A stretch of 64,000 nt of DNA. It comes from DATEDA01 sp963789885. GTDB lineage: Bacteria; Pseudomonadota; Gammaproteobacteria; Burkholderiales; SG8-39. The stretch spans positions 56,027-120,026 of the forward strand of contig CAWBNB010000046.1 of NCBI GenBank assembly GCA_963789885.1, in the 5' to 3' direction. Below, piece by piece: positions 26,999-36,460 of this stretch. The notes under the pieces were generated by a model. The model saw nothing but the letters and a program-made list of their open reading frames with translations, did no database searches and was not told where the DNA came from. Each line of letters begins with the position of its first letter. Position 1 is the stretch's first letter. The translations under genes and the position numbers were made by a program.

Positions 26999-27087
26999 AG
27001 GCCTCCGGTGCGATACGCACTCGAGTTTTTGCAGTACGCCGCGGCGATGCTTAGCGGAGCCCGGCGAAAAACCGAACGGAGCGAACG

Positions 27088-28350
27088 ATGCTGGTCGAAG
27101 TGAAGGTGCCGCAGCTGTCGGAATCGGTTGCCGAGGCGACGCTGCTCTCCTGGCACAAGAAGGAAGGCGAGGCGGTCAAGCGGGACGAGAACCTCGTCGA
27201 CATCGAGACCGACAAGGTCGTGCTCGAGCTGCCCGCGCCCGTGGACGGCGTCCTCGCGAAAGTCGTGAAGGGTGACGGCAGCACGGTCGTCGCGGGGGAG
27301 ACCATCGCCACCCTCGATACCGAGGGGAAAGGCGCGGCCGCGCCGACGCCCGCGCCGGCCTCCGCGGTGCGCTCCGAGCCGGCCGCGGTCGCGCCGACTC
27401 CGCCGCCCGAGACGCTGCGCCAGGACGCGCGGCTGATGCCTTCGGCGCGGAAGCTCGTGGACGAGCAGGGCATCGACCCCACCCGGCTCACCGGCAGCGG
27501 TCGCGAGGGCCGCATCACCAAGGCCGACGTGATGGGCCAGATGGCGCGGTCGCAGCAGATGGCCGTCCCGGCGACATCCGCGACGCCGGCTGCCAGACCC
27601 GCGCTGCCGCCGGCACCGGCCCCGGTCAACGTCGACAAGATGCTCGCGGGCCGGCCGGAGCAGCGCGTGCCGATGAGCCGGCTGCGCGCGCGGGTGGCGG
27701 AGCGCCTGGTGCAGTCGCAGTCGACCGCCGCGATCCTCACCACGTTCAACGAAGTGAACATGCAGCCGGTGATGGACCTGCGCAAGAAGCACGGCGAGCG
27801 CTTCGAGAAGGAGCACGGCGTGCGGCTCGGCTTCATGGCCTTCTTCGTGAAGGCCGCGGTGTACGCGCTGAAGAAATTCCCGGTCGTGAACGCCTCGGTC
27901 GACGGCAACGACATCGTCTATCACGGCTATTTCGACATCGGCGTCGCCGTCGGCAGCCCGCGCGGCCTGGTGGTGCCGATCCTGCGCGACGCCGATCAGC
28001 TCTCCTTCGCGGAGATCGAGAAGAGGATCGCCGATTTCGGCAAGCGCGCCCAGGACGGCAAGCTCGGCATCGAGGAGCTCACCGGCGGCACGTTCTCGAT
28101 CTCGAACGGCGGCGTCTTCGGCTCGATGCTCTCCACGCCGATCATCAACCCGCCGCAGAGCGCGATCCTCGGCATCCACGCCACGCGCGAGCGGCCGGTA
28201 GCGGAGAACGGGCAGGTGGTCATCCGCCCGATCAACTACCTCGCGCTCTCGTACGACCACCGCATCATCGACGGGCGCGAGGCGGTGCTGGCGCTCGTGG
28301 CGATGAAGGAAGCGCTCGAGGATCCCTCGCGCCTCCTGCTCGATCTCTAG
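27088..28350 (+). CDS. sucB: Dihydrolipoyl succinyltransferase (2-oxoglutarate dehydrogenase E2)
   Basis: Core acyltransferase of the 2-oxoglutarate dehydrogenase complex. Domains in order: one lipoyl domain (1-75) with lipoyl-lysine K43 in DIETDKVVLELP; an Ala/Pro-rich linker; a peripheral-subunit-binding domain (about 112-150, PSARKLVDEQGIDPTRLTG); and the catalytic domain with the HxxxDG motif (H391, D395 in SYDHRIIDG). The length is 420 residues. It starts after a 216-bp gap with possible RNA structure, then lpdA follows after 69 bp. Confidence 0.96.
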   Translation: MLVEVKVPQLSESVAEATLLSWHKKEGEAVKRDENLVDIETDKVVLELPAPVDGVLAKVVKGDGSTVVAGETIATLDTEGKGAAAPTPAPASAVRSEPAAVAPTPPPETLRQDARLMPSARKLVDEQGIDPTRLTGSGREGRITKADVMGQMARSQQMAVPATSATPAARPALPPAPAPVNVDKMLAGRPEQRVPMSRLRARVAERLVQSQSTAAILTTFNEVNMQPVMDLRKKHGERFEKEHGVRLGFMAFFVKAAVYALKKFPVVNASVDGNDIVYHGYFDIGVAVGSPRGLVVPILRDADQLSFAEIEKRIADFGKRAQDGKLGIEELTGGTFSISNGGVFGSMLSTPIINPPQSAILGIHATRERPVAENGQVVIRPINYLALSYDHRIIDGREAVLALVAMKEALEDPSRLLLDL

Positions 28351-28358
28351 GACCTGCG

Positions 28359-28400
28359 GCCGCAGCGGACACGGCGCCGCGCTGGCATCACCGCTGCGGC
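28359..28400 (+). repeat. Stem-loop between sucB and lpdA
   Basis: GCCGCAGCGG (28359-28368) pairs perfectly with CCGCTGCGGC (28391-28400) across a 22-nt loop. It lies 20 bp before the lpdA start and lacks a T-run. Confidence 0.45.
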
Positions 28401-28419
28401 GACTTTCTTCGGGGTACCC

Positions 28420-29850
28420 ATGGCACAAGCGTTCGACGTCATCGTGATCGGCGCCGGCCCGGCGGGCTACATCGCGGCGATCCGCGCCGCCCAGCTCGGC
28501 CTGAAGACCGCCTGCGTCGAGGAGTGGAAGAGCCCGGCCGGCGAGCCGGCCCTCGGTGGCACCTGCCTCAACGTGGGCTGCATCCCGTCGAAGGCGCTGC
28601 TCGAGTCGTCCGAGCAGTACGAGCACACGCTCAAGGGCCTCGCCGATCACGGGATCGCCGTCTCCGGCGTGAAGGTCGACGTCGCGAAAATGGTCGGCCG
28701 GAAGGAGGCGATCGTCTCGAAGATGACGAAGGGCATCGAGACGCTCTTCCGCAAGAACAAGATCACTTGGCTCAAGGGGCACGGCAAGTTCGCGGGGCGC
28801 GGCGCGGGCGGATGGCAGATCGAGGTGAGCGGCGGCGGGGCGGCCGAAACCGCCGAGGCCAAGGCGGTCATCATCGCGACCGGCTCGAAGGCCCGGCATC
28901 TGCCCGGCGTACCGGTCGATCAGAACCTCGTCTGCGACAACGTGGGCGCGCTCGCCTTCAAGGAGGTGCCCGAGCGGCTCGGGGTCATCGGCGCCGGCGT
29001 CATCGGGCTCGAGCTCGGCAGCGTGTGGCGGCGGCTCGGCTCGAAGGTGGTCGTCCTCGAGGCGTTGCCGGGATTCCTCGCCGCCGCCGACGAGAGCATC
29101 GCCAAGGAGGCGTGGCGCATCTTCACCAAGGAGCAGGCCCTCGACATCCGGCTCGGCGTGAAGATCGGCAAGGTCGACGTTGCGAAGAAGGGCGTGGTCG
29201 TGGCCTATCAGCAGGACGGGAAGGACGAGCGCCTGGAGTGCGACCGGCTGATCGTGTCGATCGGCCGCCTCCCCAACACCGACGGCCTCGGGGCGGATGC
29301 CGTCGGGCTGAAGATCGACGCGCGCGGTTTCATCGAGGTCGACGATCAGTGCCGGACGAATCTCGCAAGCGTGTTCGCGATCGGTGACGTGGTGCGCGGG
29401 CCGATGCTCGCGCACAAGGGGGAGGAGGAGGGCGTGATGGTGGCCGAGCTGATCGCCGGCCAGAAGGCGCACGTGAACCTCGAGACCATCCCGTGGGTGA
29501 TCTACACCTCTCCCGAAATCGCCTGGGTGGGGCGCACCGAGCAGCAGCTCAAGGCCGACGAGGTGCCCTATCGCGTCGGACAGTTCCCGTTCAGCATCAA
29601 CGGGCGCGCGCTCGGCCACGGCGACACGCACGGCTTCGTAAAGATGCTCGCGCACAGCCACACCGACGAGATCCTCGGCGTTCACATCATCAACACCCAC
29701 GCCTCGGAGCTGATCGCCGAGGCAGTGGTCGCCATGGAGTTCCGCGCCGCATCGGAGGACATCGCCCGGATCGTGCACGCCCACCCGTCGCTGTCCGAGG
29801 TGACGCACGAGGCGGCGCTGGCAGTGAGCAAGCGGGCCCTCAACATGTGA
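28420..29850 (+). CDS. lpdA: Dihydrolipoyl dehydrogenase
   Basis: E3 flavoprotein that reoxidises the dihydrolipoyl arm with NAD+. The FAD fold is VIVIGAGPAGYIAAIRAAQ, the redox-active disulfide is C49-C54 in GGTCLNVGCIPSK, and the C-terminal His-Glu pair is in HAHPSLSEVTHEAAL. The protein is 476 residues. It is the last enzyme gene of the TCA superoperon; zapE follows. Confidence 0.96.
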   Translation: MAQAFDVIVIGAGPAGYIAAIRAAQLGLKTACVEEWKSPAGEPALGGTCLNVGCIPSKALLESSEQYEHTLKGLADHGIAVSGVKVDVAKMVGRKEAIVSKMTKGIETLFRKNKITWLKGHGKFAGRGAGGWQIEVSGGGAAETAEAKAVIIATGSKARHLPGVPVDQNLVCDNVGALAFKEVPERLGVIGAGVIGLELGSVWRRLGSKVVVLEALPGFLAAADESIAKEAWRIFTKEQALDIRLGVKIGKVDVAKKGVVVAYQQDGKDERLECDRLIVSIGRLPNTDGLGADAVGLKIDARGFIEVDDQCRTNLASVFAIGDVVRGPMLAHKGEEEGVMVAELIAGQKAHVNLETIPWVIYTSPEIAWVGRTEQQLKADEVPYRVGQFPFSINGRALGHGDTHGFVKMLAHSHTDEILGVHIINTHASELIAEAVVAMEFRAASEDIARIVHAHPSLSEVTHEAALAVSKRALNM

Positions 29851-29929
29851 CCGCCGACCGGTATTGGGTAACACGCCGCGCCGCGCCTCGCTTTACCCGG
29901 CGCCCGCCAGCCGCTACCCTTCGCCGGTC

Positions 29930-31162
29930 ATGAGGGACAGCGCCCACGAGCAGGACGGCCCGGAGCCGCTGCCGCCGCTCGGCGACGGCAGCGTGTTCGA
30001 CTCGGCCGAGTACACCGAGCCCGCGAAGCGCCTTCCGCTCACCGTCCTCGAGTACTACCAGCAAGCGCTCGGGCGGCGCGGCTACATCGCGGACGACGTG
30101 CAATACGCCGCGGTCCAGCGGCTCCAGCGGACCTACGAGCAGTGGGTGGCCTACAAGGCGCGTCGCAACACCGCGGTCAAGCGCCTGGTCGTGCGTCCGC
30201 CGCTGCCGCGCGGCGCCTATCTCTGGGGTCCGGTAGGGCGCGGCAAGAGCTTCCTGATGGACAGCTTCTATCTGACGGTGCCGCTGGTGCGGAAGCGGCG
30301 CGTGCACTTCCACCATTTCATGCGCGACGTGCACCGCGAGATGGAGACGCTCAAGGGCCGCGAGGATCCGCTTGACGCGGTTGCCTGGCGCATAGCGAAG
30401 CGCTACCGGCTGATCTGCTTCGACGAGTTCCACGTGAATGACATCGCGGACGCGATGATCCTCGGGCGCCTCCTGCAGCGGACGATGGACCGCGGGGTCG
30501 TCTACTGCATGACGTCGAACTATCCGCCCGACGGCCTTTACCCCGACGGCCTGCAGCGCGAGCGGTTCCTGCCGACCATCGCGCTGATCAATGAACGGCT
30601 CGACGTTGTGCACATCGGCGGCGAGGTCGACTACCGCCGCCGTGCCCTGGAACAGGTCAAGGTCTATCACGCGCCGCTCGGGGAGGCCGCGGAGGAGGCG
30701 CTCCTGGTTGCTTTCCGGCAGGTCGCCGACGTCGAGGAGGAGTTCCACGAGCTCGACGTCGAGGGACGGACCATCCCGTACCGGCACCGCGCGGGCGGCG
30801 TGGTCTGGTTCGACTTCGAGGTCCTGTGCGGCGGCCCGCGGTCGCATCTCGACTATCTCGACCTCGCGCAGCGCTTCCACACGGTCATCCTGTCCAACGT
30901 GCCCCGGCTCTCGGCCAAGCGGGCAAACGAGGCGCGCCGCTTCACCTGGCTCGTGGACATCTTCTACGATTGCAAGGTGAAGCTGATCGTCTCGGCGGAG
31001 GCGGAGCCGGAGACACTGTATACGGAGGGCGTGCTCGCCAACGAGTTCCAGCGCACCGCGAGCCGGCTGATCGAGATGCGGTCGCGCGACTACCTCGCCG
31101 CCGCGCGGCGCGCACCGGGCGAAGCGCCGCAGGCGCTCGTCGAGGCGCCGGCCGCTTCCTAG
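29930..31162 (+). CDS. zapE: AFG1/ZapE-family cell division ATPase
   Basis: AFG1-type P-loop ATPase; E. coli ZapE binds FtsZ and is needed for division under low oxygen, and mitochondrial AFG1 helps turnover of respiratory subunits. Walker A is GPVGRGKS, Walker B is LICFDEFHVND, and sensor 1 is CMTSNYPPDGLYP. The ATG at 29930 gives 410 residues; an in-frame upstream start (29864) would add a low-complexity leader without a ribosome site. Its place after lpdA is characteristic of betaproteobacteria. Confidence 0.92.
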   Translation: MRDSAHEQDGPEPLPPLGDGSVFDSAEYTEPAKRLPLTVLEYYQQALGRRGYIADDVQYAAVQRLQRTYEQWVAYKARRNTAVKRLVVRPPLPRGAYLWGPVGRGKSFLMDSFYLTVPLVRKRRVHFHHFMRDVHREMETLKGREDPLDAVAWRIAKRYRLICFDEFHVNDIADAMILGRLLQRTMDRGVVYCMTSNYPPDGLYPDGLQRERFLPTIALINERLDVVHIGGEVDYRRRALEQVKVYHAPLGEAAEEALLVAFRQVADVEEEFHELDVEGRTIPYRHRAGGVVWFDFEVLCGGPRSHLDYLDLAQRFHTVILSNVPRLSAKRANEARRFTWLVDIFYDCKVKLIVSAEAEPETLYTEGVLANEFQRTASRLIEMRSRDYLAAARRAPGEAPQALVEAPAAS

Positions 31163-31198
31163 CACTCGCGGTAAAGTCCCACGTAAAGGAGGTCCCCC

Positions 31199-32194
31199 GT
31201 GGACAAGTTCAGGGTCTATCGGCTGCGCGAGGCCGACCGGAAGGTAACCGCGGCTTTCGAGCAGGCGACGGTCGACGAGCTCGACGCCGGCGAGGTGGTG
31301 GTCCGCGTCGGCTATTCCTGCGTCAATTACAAGGACGCACTCGCCGCCACGGGCGCGGGCCGGATCATCCGGCGCTTTCCGTGCATCGGCGGGATCGACC
31401 TGTCGGGCACGGTGGTCGAGTCGAGCGATCCGCGGTTCAAGAAAGGCGACGCGGTGATCGGGACGAGCTACGACATCGGCGTCGCGCACGACGGCGGCTA
31501 CGCGGAGTACGCGCGCCTCAAAGCGGACTGGCTGGTCCCGATGCCGAAGGGGATGAGCCTCTTCGACGCGATGGCCCTTGGCACCGCGGGGTTCACCGCG
31601 GCCCTCGCGGTCGTGCGAATGGAGCACGAAGGCCTCAAGCCCGGCAACGGACCGGTCGCGGTCACCGGCGCGACCGGAGGTGTCGGATCCGTCGCGATCG
31701 ACATCCTCGCCGGGCTCGGCCATCACGTGGTGGCGGTGACCGGCAAGGAGCAGGAGTCCGCCTACCTGAAGGAACTCGGCGCCAGGGAGGTGATGCTCCG
31801 CTCCAGCCTCGATCTGGCGAAGATCAAACCGCTCGACAAGGCGATGTGGGCGGGCGCGGTGGACAACCTCGGCGGCGACATGCTCGCCTGGCTCGCGTCC
31901 ACGATGAACATCGGCGCCCCGCTCGCTGCGGTCGGGCTCGCCGCGAGCATGGAGCTGAAGACGACGGTCGCGCCGTTCATCTTGCGGGGCGTGAGCCTGC
32001 TCGGGGTCGACTCGGTGAACTGTCCGATGTTGCAACGGCGCCGCGTCTGGGAGCGGCTCGCGGGCGACCTCAAGCCGAAGCACCTCGCGACGATGGCGCG
32101 CACCATCCCGTTCGACGACCTGCCGAAGGTGTTCGACGACTTCCTGAAAGCGCGCGTCCGCGGCCGGGTCGTCGTCGACATGGCTGCGGGCTGA
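31199..32194 (+). CDS. acuI: Quinone-oxidoreductase-type MDR protein, AcuI/YhdH family
   Basis: NADPH-dependent acrylyl-CoA reductase family member (331 residues). The Rossmann motif is AVTGATGGVGSVAIDILAGLG, and there are no structural or catalytic zinc ligands (CVNYKDALAATG at the usual site), as expected for AcuI/YhdH. The start is GTG after AAAGGAGG. The next gene encodes propionate-CoA ligase, which supports a role in removing acrylyl-CoA to propionyl-CoA. A general enoyl or quinone reductase role is the alternative. Confidence 0.83.
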   Translation: MDKFRVYRLREADRKVTAAFEQATVDELDAGEVVVRVGYSCVNYKDALAATGAGRIIRRFPCIGGIDLSGTVVESSDPRFKKGDAVIGTSYDIGVAHDGGYAEYARLKADWLVPMPKGMSLFDAMALGTAGFTAALAVVRMEHEGLKPGNGPVAVTGATGGVGSVAIDILAGLGHHVVAVTGKEQESAYLKELGAREVMLRSSLDLAKIKPLDKAMWAGAVDNLGGDMLAWLASTMNIGAPLAAVGLAASMELKTTVAPFILRGVSLLGVDSVNCPMLQRRRVWERLAGDLKPKHLATMARTIPFDDLPKVFDDFLKARVRGRVVVDMAAG

Positions 32195-32299
32195 CGGCTA
32201 CGGCTTGACGCGGATCAAAGCGCGGCCGGGCAGGTATCGCACCATGCGGTTCTTCGATCGGCGTTCATCGGCGCGGGTCCGCAGCGCGAAGGAGGAGCA

Positions 32300-34207
32300 A
32301 TGGCTGGCGAGAAATACCGGGCGTTCCACAAGCGCTCGATAACGGACCGCGACGCGTTCTGGACCGAGCAGGCAGCGCTCGTCGAATGGGGCAAGCCGTT
32401 CGGGCGCGTCCTCGACTACTCCCGGCCGCCGTTCGCGAAATGGTTCGTCGGCGGCGAGACCAATCTCTGCCACAACGCGCTCGACCGGCACCTCGCCGCG
32501 CGCGGCGACCAGCAGGCGCTCGTCTGGATCTCCACCGAGGTCGACAAGGAGACGCGCTACACCTATCGCGAGCTGCACGCGGAGGTGAACCGCTGCGCCG
32601 CGATGCTCCAGTCGCTCGGCGTGAAGCGCGGCGACCGGGTGCTGCTCTACATGCCGATGATCCCCGAGGCGGCGTTCACGATGCTCGCGTGCGCGCGGAT
32701 CGGCGCGATCCACTCGGTCGTGTTCGGCGGCTTCGCCTCGCACAGCCTCGCCTCGCGGATCGACGACGCCCGGCCCAAGGTCATCGTGTCGGCCGACGCG
32801 GGCATGCGGGCAGGGAAGGTCGTGCCGTACAAGCCGCTCCTCGACGAGGCGATCCGCCTCGCGGAGTCGAAGCCGGAGCGGGTGGTCCTCGTGGACCGGG
32901 GCCTCGACTCCGGCATGAACCGCGTCGCCGGGCGCGACGCCGACTGGGCGGCGCTCCGCGCGCAGCACATGGACGCCCGCGTGCCGGTCGTCTGGCTCGA
33001 ATCGAGCGAGCCGTCGTACATCCTCTACACCTCGGGCACCACCGGCCGGCCGAAGGGCGTGCAGCGCGATACCGGCGGCTCCGCGGTCTCGCTGGCAGCG
33101 TCGATGAAATGGATCTACTGCGGGCGCGCCGGCGAGACGATGTTCACCACCAGCGACATCGGCTGGGTGGTGGGGCATTCGTACATCATCTACGCACCGC
33201 TCATCGCCGGCATGACGACGGTGATGTACGAGGGCACCCCGATCCGGCCCGACGCCGGCATCTGGTGGAAGATCGTGCAGGACACCAAGGCGACGGTGAT
33301 GTTCAGCGCGCCGACCGCGATCCGCGTGCTCAAGAAGCAGGATCCGGCGTATCTCAAGAAGTACGACATCTCGAGCCTGCGGCATCTCTTCCTCGCCGGC
33401 GAGCCGCTGGACGAGCCGACCCACCGCTGGATCTCGGACGCGCTCGGGAAGCCGGTGATCGACCATTACTGGCAGACCGAGACCGGCTGGCCGATCCTCA
33501 CCGCCGTACCGGGCGTGGAGCAGACGCCGAACCGCTTCGGCAGCCCGTCGTTCCCGGCGTACGGGTACGACCTGCAGCTCCTGCGCGAGACCGACGCTTC
33601 GGCGTGCGGCACCGACGAGAAGGGCGTGGTCGCGATCGTGCCGCCGCTGCCGCCGGGCGTGATGACGACGGTGTGGGGCGACGACGAGCGCTTCGTGAAG
33701 ACGTACTTCGGAACGTTCGCCACGAAGCAGGTGTACTCGACCTTCGACTGGGGCATCCGCGACAAGGACGGGTACTACTTCATCCTCGGGCGCACCGACG
33801 ACGTCATCAACGTCGCCGGGCACCGTCTGGGCACGCGCGAGATCGAGGAGGCCGTGTCGGCGCATCCGAACGTTGCCGAAGTTGCCGTGGTCGGCGTGGC
33901 CGACCAGCTCAAGGGACAGATGCCGCTCGCATTCGCGGTGGTGAAGGACGCCTCGAAGGTCGCGAGCACCGAGGGCCGCGCGGCGCAGGAAAAGGAGGTG
34001 ATGGCCACCGTCGACAAGCTGCTCGGCGCGATCGCGCGGCCGGCGCGGGTCCATTTCGTGACCCTCCTGCCGAAGACGCGCTCGGGGAAGCTGCTGCGGC
34101 GTTCGATCCAGGCGCTTGCCGAGGGGCGCGACCCGGGCGATCTGACGACGATCGAGGACCCGGCCGCGCTGGAACAGATAAAGTCCGCGGTCGCCGAAAA
34201 GCGCTGA
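32300..34207 (+). CDS. prpE: Propionate-CoA ligase
   Basis: AMP-forming acyl-CoA synthetase of the Acs/PrpE branch (635 residues). Motifs: YILYTSGTTGRPKGVQRDTG (P-loop), YWQTETGWPI (A5), and the C-terminal catalytic lysine in PKTRSGKLLRRSIQ. It is more PrpE-like than Acs-like: the short N-terminus (YRAFHKRSITDRDAFWTEQA) and the GWP rather than GG-H-M sequence after the TET motif. It is preceded by GGAGGAGC. The frame is intact, unlike acs in the same window. Confidence 0.9.
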   Translation: MAGEKYRAFHKRSITDRDAFWTEQAALVEWGKPFGRVLDYSRPPFAKWFVGGETNLCHNALDRHLAARGDQQALVWISTEVDKETRYTYRELHAEVNRCAAMLQSLGVKRGDRVLLYMPMIPEAAFTMLACARIGAIHSVVFGGFASHSLASRIDDARPKVIVSADAGMRAGKVVPYKPLLDEAIRLAESKPERVVLVDRGLDSGMNRVAGRDADWAALRAQHMDARVPVVWLESSEPSYILYTSGTTGRPKGVQRDTGGSAVSLAASMKWIYCGRAGETMFTTSDIGWVVGHSYIIYAPLIAGMTTVMYEGTPIRPDAGIWWKIVQDTKATVMFSAPTAIRVLKKQDPAYLKKYDISSLRHLFLAGEPLDEPTHRWISDALGKPVIDHYWQTETGWPILTAVPGVEQTPNRFGSPSFPAYGYDLQLLRETDASACGTDEKGVVAIVPPLPPGVMTTVWGDDERFVKTYFGTFATKQVYSTFDWGIRDKDGYYFILGRTDDVINVAGHRLGTREIEEAVSAHPNVAEVAVVGVADQLKGQMPLAFAVVKDASKVASTEGRAAQEKEVMATVDKLLGAIARPARVHFVTLLPKTRSGKLLRRSIQALAEGRDPGDLTTIEDPAALEQIKSAVAEKR

Positions 34208-34336
34208 TACGATCCCGCGCAGCTGGCACGAGGCCGACGCGGCCAACGCCGGCGCGCGGACCGTCACTGCTCCGCGAACGAGTTTTGAACGAGCGGCCGG
34301 ACCCGGCCGTTCCCACCACGACGCCAAGGAGGGCAA

Positions 34337-34879
34337 ATGAAGAAGACGCAACTGTCGTTTCTGATCGGGGTGGCGGCCTTCGCCGCAGCCTCGCTGGTTG
34401 CCGGCGGGGCCGGCGCGCAGCAGCAGCTGCCACCCAACCCGCTCGACAACATCCCGGACAAGATGCCGTTCGACATTCCGTACGGTCCGGCGATCTCGCT
34501 CGAGCGCGCGCAAGGCGCGATCGCCGCGGCCGTGGCCGAGTCGGCGAAGCGCGGGTGGAAGATGAATGTTGCCGTGGTGGATTCCGGCGGCAGCCTCGTT
34601 GCCTTCCAGCGCATGGATGGCGCGCAGCTCGCCTCGATCCAGATCGCGGAGCACAAGGCACGCGCCGCCGCGATCTTCCGCCGGGAGACCAAGATCTTCG
34701 AGAACGCGATCCAGCTCAACCAGCTGCACTACATCACCACGCTCGACGGCGTCATCGCGTCCCGGGGCGGAATCCCGATCATCGACGGCGGGAGGCTGAT
34801 CGGCGCCATCGGCTGCTCAGGCGGCACCGGCTCGCAGGACGAGGTCGTCTGCAAGGCGGGCGCCGCAACCATCAAGTAG
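34337..34879 (+). CDS. Exported GlcG/HbpS-family heme-binding-like protein
   Basis: A 180-residue protein with a signal peptide ending near AGAQQQ and one GlcG/HbpS domain (Haem_degrading family): MNVAVVDSGGSLVAFQRMDG, HKARAAAIFRRET and IIDGGRLIGAIGCSGGTGSQD. Members bind heme or small ligands; the true role is unknown. It stands alone, with 129 bp upstream and a strong terminator directly downstream. Confidence 0.85.
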   Translation: MKKTQLSFLIGVAAFAAASLVAGGAGAQQQLPPNPLDNIPDKMPFDIPYGPAISLERAQGAIAAAVAESAKRGWKMNVAVVDSGGSLVAFQRMDGAQLASIQIAEHKARAAAIFRRETKIFENAIQLNQLHYITTLDGVIASRGGIPIIDGGRLIGAIGCSGGTGSQDEVVCKAGAATIK

Positions 34880-34899
34880 CCGACGGCGAACGGGGGAAA

Positions 34900-34921
34900 G
34901 GGGCCGGCTGGCCCCTTTTTT
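34900..34921 (+). terminator. Rho-independent terminator
   Basis: GGGGCC-GGCT-GGCCCC followed by TTTTTT, about 20 bp after the heme-binding-like gene. This is the only textbook intrinsic terminator I found in the window. Confidence 0.88.
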
Positions 34922-34971
34922 CGTTTGTGGCTTAAGGTTCGATCTCGGCGGGCGTGCTGAAGGAGACGGTC

Positions 34972-36370
34972 ATGGCGGAGAGCTTCCGGATCGAACGCGA
35001 CACCTTCGGCGAGATCGAGGTGCCTGCGACGCGGCTGTGGGGTGCCCAGACGCAACGGTCGCTCGAGCATTTCCGGATCTCCGGCGAACGGATGCCGCCC
35101 GAGCTGATCCGCGCGCTCGCGCTGGTCAAGCGGGCCTGCGCCGCCGTGAACCGCGCGCTCGGCGCGCTCGAGCCCGCGACAGGCCGACGCGATCATCGCC
35201 GCCGCGGACGAGGTGCTCGCCGGCACTCACGACGCGGAGTTCCCGCTCGTCGTGTGGCAGACCGGCTCGGGTACCCAGACCAACATGAACATGAACGAGG
35301 TGCTCGCGAACCGCGCCTCGGAGCTCCTTGGTGGCGAGCGCGGCCAGCGCCGCAAGGTGCACGCGAACGACGACGTGAACCGCGGCCAGTCCTCGAACGA
35401 CGTCTTCCCCACGGCGATGCACGTCGCTGCGGCCGAAGCGATCGTCCATCGGCTGAACCCGCCGCTCAAGGCGCTGCGCGGAACGCTGGCGGCCAAGGCG
35501 GATGCGTTCGCCGGCATCGTCAAGATCGGTCGCACGCATCTCCAGGATGCGACCCCGCTCACGCTCGGACAGGAGTTCTCCGGGTACGTTTCCCAGCTCG
35601 ATCACGGTCTCGCGCATCTGGCGGACGCGCTGCCGCACCTGTGCGAGCTCGCGCTCGGCGGGACGGCGGTCGGGACCGGACTGAACGCCCACCCCGAGTT
35701 CGGCGACCGGGTCGCAGCCGAGCTCGCGCGGCTGACCGGTCTCCCGTTCGTGTCCGCACCGAACAAGTTCGAGGCGCTCGCATCGAACGACGCGCTCGTG
35801 CATGCGCACGGGGCGCTCAAGACGCTCGCCGCGTCGCTGACCAAGATCGCGAACGACGTGCGCTGGCTCGCCTCCGGACCCCGATCCGGGCTGGGAGAGA
35901 TCTCGATCCCCGAGAACGAGCCGGGCAGCTCGATCATGCCCGGCAAGGTGAACCCCACCCAGTCCGAAGCGCTGACGATGGCCTGCGCGCAGGTGTTCGG
36001 GAACGACGTTTCGGTCAACGTCGGCGGCGCTTCCGGAAACTTCGAGCTGAACGTCTATCGACCGCTGGTCATCCACGACTTCCTGCAGAGCGTCCGGCTC
36101 CTGGCCGACGGTGCCGCGAGCTTCGACGAGCACTGCGCGCGCGGGATCGAGCCGAACCGCGAACGGATCGCCGAGCTCGTCGGGCGGTCGCTGATGCTCG
36201 TGACCGCGCTCGCGCCGCGGATCGGTTACGACCGGGCCGCCGAGATCGCGAAGAAGGCGCACCGGGACGGTGCGACGCTGCGCGAGGCGGCCCTCGCGCT
36301 CGGCTATGTCACGGGGGAGGACTTCGACCGCTGGGTGCGCGCGGAGGAGATGGTCGGACCGAAATCCTGA
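34972..36370 (+). CDS. fumC: Class II fumarate hydratase (one frame break)
   Basis: Oxygen-stable, iron-free fumarase. It has the superfamily signature GSSIMPGKVNPTQSE and VHANDDVNRGQSSNDVFPTAMH. The frame breaks near 35179 between ALEPA and QADAIIAAADEVL; skipping one base gives 465 residues, the E. coli FumC size. AAGGAG precedes the ATG at 34972. The window also encodes a class I [4Fe-4S] fumarase at 43569-45092, so the strain has both an iron-dependent and an iron-free enzyme. Confidence 0.92.
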
Positions 36371-36418
36371 ACGGCGCGCGAGCACGCTGCCGTCCGGCTT
36401 GCCGCCACCGGAATCGTC

Positions 36419-36424
36419 TACAAT
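36419..36424 (+). promoter_or_regulatory. Candidate -10 box for the SET-domain gene
   Basis: TACAAT lies 36 bp before the ATG of the SET gene in the 90-bp gap after fumC. A TTGCCG motif lies upstream but with only 14 bp spacing, so the -35 element is uncertain. Confidence 0.35.
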
Positions 36425-36460
36425 CCGCCGCTCGCCGGACGGAGCATCAAACGACGCATC

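Noticed and set aside
26885..27103. A 72-codon open frame between sucA and sucB
   Set aside because: It overlaps the sucB start, lies on hairpin sequence and has no hydrophobic, domain or codon-use signal.
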